Shown one piece after another: positions 56,300-64,000 of a stretch of DNA of 64,000 nucleotides. The stretch spans positions 1,302,001-1,366,000 of the forward strand of contig CAUJLY010000001.1 of the NCBI GenBank assembly GCA_963281155.1, written 5' to 3'. The notes under the pieces were generated by a model. The model did not search any database. It saw only the letters and a program-made list of their open reading frames with translations, and was not told the DNA's origin. The stretch comes from Rhabditophanes sp. KR3021. Taxonomy: Eukaryota > Nematoda > Chromadorea > Rhabditida > Alloionematidae. The position numbers and the translations under genes are program-made. Positions within the stretch are counted from its first letter, which is position 1, and every line of letters starts with the position of its first letter.

Positions 56300-59200
56300 A
56301 TGGCTGATTTTGCTATAGACTTTGGAAATTGTCATTCTACAATTGCTAGGCTTGAAGATTGTTTTCCTGAAATTATTAATAATGACTATGACAAACATCA
56401 AACTATGTGAGTAATTAAATTTAATATTTAAAATTATGATGTACATGTAGATCGATCGTGGGGTTTTGTCAAGATGAAAGAATTTGTGGAGAATTAGCTA
56501 AAAATGAAATATTTCTTAACTTTCAAAGTACTATTACAAATTTTAAGCATTTGTTAGGAAGAGATTTTACAGATAGACATGCGCAAGATTTAAGCAAATT
56601 TATTCCTTCTGAAATACGAGCAACTGATGACAACAAAGTGGCATTTGCAGTTGAATATAAAGGAGAAACAAAAATTGTTAGATGCGAAGAAGTTTTGGCC
56701 GGTTTAATTAAACATTTAGCAAATTGTTTTACTCTAAAGACAAATATAAATCCAACTAGAATTGTAATAACTTGCCCTTCATTTTTTACAAGTTCCCAAA
56801 GACAGGCAATTATCGATGCTACAGAAATTGCTGGTTTCAAGTGTCATAAATTGGTTAATGAAAATTCCGCAATAGCAAGATTGTTTTCACTTGTTACTAC
56901 TGACATGCCTTCCACTAATCATCAAATGGGTTTGTTTCTTAATATCGGTCAAACATCAGCAGAGGTAAGCATTTTTAAAATGAACAATGAAGAATGTAAA
57001 TTAGAAGCTAGTCAATATAGTTTATTAGTTGGTGGACTGTATTTTGATAATATTATTTGTCAATATTTTGCTAGAAAAATCAAAGAAAGATACAATATAG
57101 ACATTAATTCCGATAAAAAAACATTTTTAAGATTGTTAAGCAGTTGTGAAACTATAAAAAAGAAAATTTCTCGTCATAATTATAGTGAAAAAATAATTTT
57201 TGATAATTTCATGAACATACCTGTTTTTGAAGATTCTATTGATAATTCTATCTTTGTAAAATTAGCTGAGACAAAATTTAAAATTATTGAAGATTTGATT
57301 AAGAAAACGCTGGATGATGCAAAACTGAAACCTAAGGACATTGAAAAAATTGTTTTGACTGGTGGATCAGTGAGAATTCCTAAAATAAAACAAATAATTG
57401 AAAGGATATTTAAAAAAAATATTAATGGAACTATGAATGAAGAAGATGCTGTTTCAATGGGTGGATCATTATTTACAACTAGTAGATCACACTATAAGAT
57501 TCAAATTCCTAGAATGATCGGATATCGTGAATCATCCAACCTGAAAACGATTATAGTCGATCAACAGGATGATGATTTATCGTCTGATGGAACTTTTACT
57601 AAACCTTTTAGGTTAATATGTTCTGATGAAAACCTAAAAGTCTATGAAAATTATGGAACAGATTTAGAAAACAAAGGATTATGTGAATATTTTTCCCTAG
57701 TGAATAAAGAACAAAGCCAGAATAAAAAGTATTATCATTGCATGTTTTATTCAGATATTAATGGTATTATATCATTAAAATTGTGTGATTCTAATAATAC
57801 CAAAAATAATGAAACTGAAATGGATGAAAAGAGCAAACACAAGTCCGTGATGCTTATAAAAAAGTTATCTGGAAGCAATTTAAATATTGAAGGTTATAGA
57901 ACTTTGGAAAACAACTTACAAAATGATATTAAACAAAAGAAAGTAAAATTAGAAGCAAAAAATGATTTAGAAACAACAATAAATACTATTATGGAATGGA
58001 CAAGTGATTATGAATTTGAATCGAATGAGCAAATTTTAAATATTCTTAATGTCATGGAAGACAATATAAATTATGATCAAAATGAATCCTCAAGAACCGT
58101 CGACTATTATAATGAATTGAAAATAGAATTGTATATGGAACTTGATAAATATTTCCAAAATCCGAATATTAAGGAAAAATATGAAGAACTGTTTTGTGAA
58201 ACAATTAGTTCATTATCATCGGAAGCTGATATTGCTACTAAAAATGATTCAAACGATTCTGAAAAAGAAAAAAATGCAAATATCTCTGCTTTGAACCAAC
58301 AAACATCATTTTGTGAAGAACATGGTGAAGCAAAGGATGACAAAGGGGAAATAGCTGATTCATTATCATCGGAAGCTGATATTGCTACTAGGAATGATTC
58401 AAACGATTCTAAAAAAGAAGAAAATGCAAATATCTCTGCTTTGAACCAACAAACATCATTTTGTGAAGAACATGGTGAAGCAAAGGATGACAAAGGGGAA
58501 ATAGCTGATTCATTATCATCGGAAGCTGATATTGCTACTAGGAATGATTCAAACGATTCTAAAAAAGAAGAAAATGCAAATATCTCTGCTTTGAACCAAC
58601 AAACATCATTTTGTGAAGAACATGATGAAGCAAAGGATGACAAAGGGGAAATAGTTGATTTATTATCATTGAAAACTGATATTGCTACTAAAAATGATTC
58701 AAACAATTTTGAAGAAGAAGAAAATGCAACTATTCCTGCTTTGAACCAGCAAATGCCATCTTGTGAAGAACATGATGAAGCAAAGGATGACAAAGGGGAA
58801 ATAGTTGATTTATTATCATTGAAAACTGATATTGCTACTAAAAATGATTCAAACAATTTTGAAGAAGAAAAAAATGCAAATACTCCCGCTTTGAACCAGC
58901 AAATACTATCTTGTGGAGAACATAGTGAAGTAAAGGATGGCAAAGGGGAAATAGTTGATTTATTATCATTGAAAACTGATATTGCTACTAAAAATGATTC
59001 AAACAATTCTGAAAAAGAAGAAAATACAAATACTCCTGCTTTGAACCAGCAAACATCAACTTGTAGAGGACGGGGTAAACCAAAGTTTGGCAAAAAAGAA
59101 ATAGCTGATTTAAAAGATCTGAAACCCAATTCTCATTCAGTAACTAAAGGATCCATTTCATGTAACAAATCTTCAGGAAATGTTTACAGTCAAAGTGATC

Positions 59201-59340
59201 ATCATCGTGAAGGCAGAAGAGGTCACGAAGATAGAAAAGGAGGCGGCAATAAAATGGGTGACAAAAGTGGCAGTTCATTGGACAGTAATAAAGATGACAT
59301 TGTTAGTAATAACGAAAGAAAAGATTTACCTAGCGAATGA
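56300..59340 (+). CDS. HSP110-like protein with a repeat tail
   Basis: Two exons, 56300-56406 and 56451-59340 (phase 2 intron, 44 bp); 998 residues. The first 380 residues form an HSP70/HSP110-type ATPase domain: FAIDFGNCHSTIARL at the phosphate-1 position (canonical IDLGTT), STITNFKHLLGRDF (as in HSP110 NTVSNFKR..GR.F), VITCPSFFTSSQRQAIIDA, NIGQTSAEVSIF at phosphate-2 (GGGT lost), and VLTGGSVRIPKIK (adenosine motif kept). A beta-type substrate domain and a helical part follow to about residue 610. Next are six tandem 50-residue acidic repeats (residues about 623-922) and a basic, glycine-rich end (HHREGRRGHEDRKGGGNK). HSP110 proteins are nucleotide-exchange factors and holdases for HSP70. 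ATP hydrolysis is probably weakened here. No signal peptide. Confidence 0.8.
58210..59109 (+). repeat. Six 150-bp coding repeats
   Basis: Unit starts at 58210, 58360, 58510, 58660, 58810 and 58960, exactly 150 bp apart and in frame. Consensus unit: S-L-S-S-E-A-D-I-A-T-x-N-D-S-N-D-S, then a K/E-rich part, A-L-N-Q-Q, C-E-E-H and K-D-D-K-G-E-I. Units 1-3 are nearly identical; 4-6 form a second type (LLSLKTDIAT...NNF). The last unit degrades into the basic tail. The long reverse-strand open frame over 58107-59129 is a by-product of this composition. Confidence 0.95.
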
Positions 59341-59542
59341 GCAATTTATTAGAACCTAATTAAATTTGTCAAAAAGAATCATTTCTAATACGTGATATTA
59401 TCAATTTTTGTATGTGATGCTTCATATTCCAGATAGTTTAAAATTAAATAACGCAATTGCCAAAACTACAAACATTTATTTCGAGGTGATAAGTAAAGTA
59501 ATTAGTGTTTAAAATAATTTTGTTTAATGTTAACATTTATCA

Positions 59543-60182
59543 TTAAAAATATTCAATAGTATCATCCTCCTCATTGTCAAATTCATTATTGTTTTCTTCA
59601 CCATCTTCAAATTCATTGTTGTTTTCTTCATCGTCCTTAAATTCATTATTGTTATTGAGATTAATGGTGAATGAATCAAACATCTTTTGAGTATCACATT
59701 CGTCATTTCTTGGAGAAACTTCTGTTTTCATTTCTTCAGGAAATCGGGCTGAGAAATCATCTTTTTCTTCAAAGCTCCGTGGAAAAGAATCGCGGATTCG
59801 CAATTTGTCACCTCTTAGTAACTCTTTACGTAATTTATTATAATCTGGACGGGACTCTGAATTAAACACTCCTATAGAATTATTAACTATTATATTCCAT
59901 TTACTGCGGAGTTTGTCTATTGTTTCCCTATTTCTAGCCTTCTCAAAGTCGATTCTTCCAAGAACATCAGCAGCTTTAGTCACTATCAAAAGATCAGCAG
60001 AATATGATGTTTTATTCAGCTCGTAAACAGTTTCCTGCATCTAGATTTAAAAAGAATATATTTTTATATTATCTTTTAGCTTAACTTACATTTACTTTTA
60101 GAGCCATTTTTTCCAAATAATATAGAAGATGTACACGGTTTGGGAGAATAAACTGATTCTCGCAGTCTCGAAATTCATTCAT
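59543..60182 (-). CDS. Acidic hydrophilic protein with decapeptide repeats, unknown
   Basis: Two exons, 60182-60090 and 60040-59543 (phase 0 intron, 49 bp, gtaagt...atctag), 196 residues. N-terminal half helical and mixed-charge (LHLLYYLEKMALKVN; LIVTKAADVLGRIDFEKARNRETIDKLRSKW). The end consists of three 10-residue units NNNEF-x-D-x-E-E and an acidic tail. No signal peptide, membrane span or known motif. Tail to tail with the HSP110-like gene, 202 bp apart. Both have acidic repeat tails, but the unit sequences differ, so I infer no common origin. Confidence 0.65.
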
Positions 60183-61594
60183 AATGGCAGTTAAAACTTA
60201 ATAATAAACCTAAAACATTGATTACAATTCAAATCATTTTTGTTTCACTTTAACGATAGCTAAATTAGAAAAAGTACACACGTATTAATAAATTAATCCA
60301 AACAAAGCAGTTGGCCTTCCAATCAAAGTACCTCATTTAAATATATTAAATATGCTATCTTAAGCCATGCATTTGCACCTTTCCTAACTTTATTTTGAAT
60401 TATCCCTTAAATATACACAAGATAATTACACCTCTTCATAGCACATAATCTAGTGGCACACATCAAATCATGGACATAGAGAGGTCCGCTGAGACAGAAG
60501 ATTATTAGTTTGAACAAAAATAATAATATTATTTATGTTATATAATTTGTTATTGAAAATGGCAAACACCTCTTATAATGAATGAGCTAGTTTTCAACAA
60601 GTTGTTAATTTCGGTACCAAGATTGAATCATGAGCTTTGGTTGAGTGGTATTGTATATGGCTTCTAATAAGGTAACACGAAAGTAAATCTTAATATAGCT
60701 ACATGTATCAAGAGAATACAAATATCTATGAGTGTCAATTAAAACCTCTAACTTAAAAGGGAAAAGTGAATTGTCATGCTGTAGCCATAAATAATGATAT
60801 ATTTATTTATGGTTTATGGGAACGTAAGTTCTTTAAATTACGAAAAAGCAAAAAATAAGTCGTTTATTATTTTCATTTCCTCACTAATTAAAGGTCTTGT
60901 TTAAATGAAATAGAGTATTATTAAAAATTGTATTATTTAATAAAAGGTTGTCAATCAAAAAAGGGCTCTCTATAAAAGATATAAAAAGCAATGTATTATA
61001 AGGTGTGATTAAAGCATGATGGTTAATGGCATATCTGTTGGCCTTATTGAATTCCAACAGAAAATTCATCTAATTCAGTTGGCTTATATGTAATTCTTCT
61101 TTCAATACGTCATTATCAAATATTTTTGACAAAAAGAATGTAATTATTCATATCAAGCACATTAGGTCAAAATAAGCATAACATAAAATATAGTTAATAT
61201 AAAAGGTGAGAGTATAGTTGTTATATTAAGTAGCATTGTTCATTTGCGCGACAGATGGCATAAGTTTTCCGGACACAACATGAATTGAGGCGCCGATTGG
61301 GTCGCATATAATTTGCTTTCGTAATTCTTTGCTAAAAAGGTTAGATTATAAAAAATACGATTTATGTACGTATATAGATTAGTGTGTTTATATTTTGTCG
61401 AGCTTACTTTGTTGATAATAAAATAAACCTATTGTAAAGGCTTCAATGATCCAAAAGATGAATTTAATGTAAATTTTATAAGCTTAGTGTTGTTTTTTTA
61501 AGATATCCGATGCTTCTTGCCACACAGTAAGCTTCGAAGCAAGAAAATGCTAGTAAACACATTAATGAGTATATTGTAAGATTGATTTTTAAAT
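60183..61594. other. Intergenic, 1.4 kb
   Basis: No gene, tRNA or repeat recognised. The 60.9-61.1 kb open frame is a low-complexity by-product. Confidence 0.4.
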
Positions 61595-62140
61595 TTAATG
61601 TTGAAATTCCGACTTGGCCCATTTGAAAGATTCTAACAATTGAAGGTAGATAAAACTGGAATAGAGTAATAGCAAATACATGTAATCAATTGAATCATAC
61701 CTGGTTCCATTTGATATGATATACCTAACATCATAGTTGGCACAAAACAACCCTTTTGTTATACAATACTGATATTTTATACCACCTTTGGAAAGATCTT
61801 TTTGCTGTATCGAAGGGGAAAATAAATTGCGACAAATCTGTTGAAGCCAATAATAAAACTGTGTTGAAAAGGAATACAATTAGTAGACACCGAAATGAAG
61901 TTACTAAGTCTATCTAATCATTGATGATCAAGAAATACATCCATCATAATTGACCATCTGGGCATCATCAAAAATATCATTTCTATTAAAAGATTCGAAA
62001 CGAGTTTCTTCTAGCACAATAAATGAATAATATGTGCTCGGATAATTGTTATTACTGTTATAAAGATGGACTGCTAATTTTAATGTCACAGTTGAATAAA
62101 TAAAGAAGGTATTTTGTAGAACAAACTTTTATTTCAAAAC
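61595..62140 (-). pseudogene. Decayed Srv/Srg-like receptor
   Basis: Reverse strand. Sequence words follow the receptor at 62813-63627 in order: the start region (cagttgaataaata and attttgtag.acaaa near 62090-62130), the TM2-3 loop (cat.catc.. gaccatctgggcatcatcaaaaa near 61950) and, in the frame at 61595-61879, RYIISNGTRYDSIDYMYLLLLYSSF, which matches GVRYDPVFLDGNIVYYQLLYC. No continuous reading frame, so a pseudogene copied tandemly from the neighbour. Confidence 0.65.
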
Positions 62141-62411
62141 TGTCACCATTCAGATATTAAAAAATGAAATACATTTAATGACAAACAGATTTCATTATTT
62201 TAAGAGCTGCAATTGGCCTAGGAAGTGTGTCGCAAAAAATTTGTTTTTATTAGAGCTTTTCTTGCTACTGATGATTTGATTCTTATTGAAATAAAGTTGA
62301 GTATTTGTTTTAAAGTGTGAATTTATCCATATCATTAAAAATATTAAAATTTGTCATAATAAAAGTTTATTAGAATAAATATAAAAATAATATTCTGAAA
62401 TTAAATACACA

Positions 62412-62615
62412 ATGGATTCGTTTTTTAATTCACTACCAATGTCATGCTTAAAGTTCCTTTCAATTGCGTCAAAAATATGTATATATATTTATCTTTCTTT
62501 ATTGAAACGAGAAAAAGCAAAAGATTCTTTTGATTACTATATTTTTATTAATCATGCAAATGATATTCTTCAAAGATGCTTCTTTTTATTTTTTACCTTC
62601 GTGACAACATGTTAA
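62412..62615 (+). pseudogene. N-terminal receptor fragment
   Basis: 67-residue frame on the forward strand: MDSFFNSLPMSCLKFLSIASKI, then YIYLSLLKREKAKDSFDYYIFINHANDIL. The spacing P-x-S...Y..L.KR......YY......DI resembles the first two helices of Srv-type receptors (IPTSSIYSTVTIQLAYQLYKRNKRYLHEYYS). It ends after TM2 with no recognisable continuation. Orientation is opposite to the neighbouring copies. Confidence 0.45.
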
Positions 62616-62812
62616 AAAGAAAAATTAAGCTTTATTGCGGATGTTTGATGTACTGTTAGTGGCAAGTGTACTATTTTTGCGGGGACATGGATTAATAAGC
62701 GATCTAAATTCTTTGCTACAAAAAGGAATTATTCAAAAACTACAAATTTTTAAACTAATGGCATGATGAATTACGGATACAACAATTCCAATAGTCACCC
62801 CGGAACCAGAAC

Positions 62813-63627
62813 CTACTTTGTGAATAGAGAGAAATAAAATAATCCAATGGTACACGAATCTATGATCCATGGGAAGCTGGCAAGAGCAAGCGAGATGAGA
62901 CCAGGCATTTTGGAAAAATAGCCACCCATTCTTACAATATAGCAACCCTCGAAGAAGGAGAAGGCTATTAAACAAATAAAAGAGTACACGCTTAAGTTAA
63001 GTGTGATTTTCTGGCTCTTTAGTTTAGCTTTACCCATTTTTGAAATCTTGACTGTCGAGGAGATGTTTAAAACAGCTGTAATCATGATTAAAATCATATA
63101 ATAAACAATGCAATACAAAAGTTGATAATAAACAATGTTTCCATCCAAAAAGACTGGATCGTATCTGACTCCATCTCCTTTTTTATAAGTGAAATCAAAA
63201 AGAATCACCCCAGTTCCTATTGAAAAGGAAATTGTAAGAATTACGATAATAAGAATCTTTACTCCTTTGAGCTGTATGAGTGTGGATAAAACAGAGCCAC
63301 AAATCTGTTAAAAGAAACAAGTAAGGCCAGTTCAAATAAGGTACAATTCATAGTAGCGGAAAAGAAATTGCCAATTCTGGAAACCCAATTATATTGATAA
63401 AACACATCAATCCAAACTCCCCATTTTGGTAGCATCAAAAAGAATGTTTCCGTTAAAAAGTAAAGATTGGAAACAGTTCCTTCAACGACCAGAATGCTGT
63501 AATATTCGTGAAGATAGCGTTTATTTCGCTTATACAGTTGATAAGCCAGTTGAATGGTAACAGTTGAATAAATAGAAGAAGTAGGAATTTTGTAGCACAA
63601 AACAATAATTTCAGTTATACCTAACAT
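62813..63627 (-). pseudogene. Srv/Srg-like receptor with one frameshift
   Basis: Intronless. MLGITEIIVLCYKIPTSSIYS start, NRFVALFYPHSYSS after TM3, then a stop in that frame at about 63259. One base to the side, the frame continues without gap as KGVKILIIVILTISFSIGTGVILFDFTYKKGDGVRYDP ... CTIGLFYFSLFTK and a stop at 62813. Joined, it is about 270 residues with seven helices. The single missing base near 63262 is either a recent inactivation or a sequence error. The tail after the last helix is very short. Confidence 0.7.
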
Positions 63628-64000
63628 GATTTGCGACTATATATTAGAGTTTGCCACCCATTTGAGTAATTTCAACTCCGGATATGCTTTAGAAAGGTTA
63701 ATGAATAGATTGCATGTTAGGGTTTTTATTTTACAATAAGCTTAAATCAGTCCGTGTTGTTCCTAAAAAAAGAAAAGAATTATTTGTCTAAGATGATGGA
63801 TAAAAAATTTAATAATTTAAAAGAATTGCCATAAGGTACATGTTTTGAATGTTCCCAGAGAATCTCATAATTAGTGCAAAAAAGCATGTTTGCCTTCTTT
63901 TTTAGATTTCACAAAAAACTGACTTACTTTTGCTTCTTTGTCAACAATTTCAATAATCATACATATGATGCTTTTTATCATTTTTTGATACCCCTAAGAA
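63628..64000. other. Intergenic to the window edge
   Basis: Promoter side of the frameshifted receptor. AT-rich; no gene start recognised before the edge. Confidence 0.4.

Noticed and set aside
58107..59129. 340-codon reverse-strand open frame over the HSP110-like repeats
   Set aside because: By-product of the repeated codon composition; the forward frame is longer, carries the chaperone domain and is continuous with it.
60884..61069. 61-codon reverse frame
   Set aside because: Asn/Leu/Phe-rich by-product of AT-rich DNA.

Overview
The window reads as nuclear DNA of a nematode. The evidence is the AT-rich sequence, the many 38-60 bp introns with gtaag donors and pyrimidine-poor tttcag/ttttag acceptors, nematode-expanded chemoreceptor families (Srt- and Sre-type plus several unassigned 7-TM families), ShKT-domain secreted proteins, SXP/RAL-2-like (DUF148) secreted proteins, a DSL-domain ligand and a nematode-type sulfotransferase. 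I cannot name the species from sequence alone. I see no bacterial or viral genes.

Layout. 1-2 kb: the 3' end of a hAT-transposase-like gene and a one-exon queuine tRNA-ribosyltransferase accessory subunit. 2.3-8.4 kb: a 7-TM receptor and its decayed tandem copy, a coiled-coil protein, another receptor and a BTB protein. 8.6-14.2 kb: three ShKT genes and three SXP/RAL-2-like genes, all small secreted proteins, with a mariner-type MITE between them. 14.3-16.5 kb: two tandem Srt receptors. 16.8-21 kb: a DSL/EGF membrane protein divergent from a sulfotransferase, then a MIG-18-like cysteine-rich secreted protein. 22.6 kb: a small heat-shock protein. 23.2-31.9 kb: two Sre receptors, two members of another 7-TM family with two decayed relatives, and a divergent Bax-inhibitor-1-type protein. 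32.3-34.1 kb: a small hydrophilic protein, three tandem tRNA-Asn genes, one intron-containing tRNA-Tyr and a cystathionine beta-synthase pseudogene. 34.6-43.9 kb: four Sre receptors and two one-exon Srv/Srg-like receptors. 44.4-55.6 kb: a reverse-strand family of five receptor copies, two of them broken, interrupted by an HSP70 gene and an HSP70 pseudogene. 56.3-60.2 kb: an HSP110-like gene with a six-unit 50-residue repeat tail, facing a small acidic protein. 61.6-63.6 kb: a decayed and a frameshifted Srv/Srg-like receptor.

How it fits together. Most of the window is environment-facing: chemoreceptors for sensing, secreted small cysteine-rich or helical proteins, and stress chaperones (HSP20, HSP70, HSP110-like). 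It shows birth-and-death evolution clearly. Nearly every tandem family has an intact copy beside a truncated or stop-containing copy. The most unusual locus is 50.5-60.2 kb, where an HSP70 without a C-terminal EEVD, an HSP70 pseudogene and an HSP110-like protein with degenerated phosphate motifs and a new repeat tail lie together.

Limits. All exon boundaries were read by eye from reading frame and splice signals. Family names rest on motifs, not searches. Trans-splicing and operons cannot be proven from this sequence.
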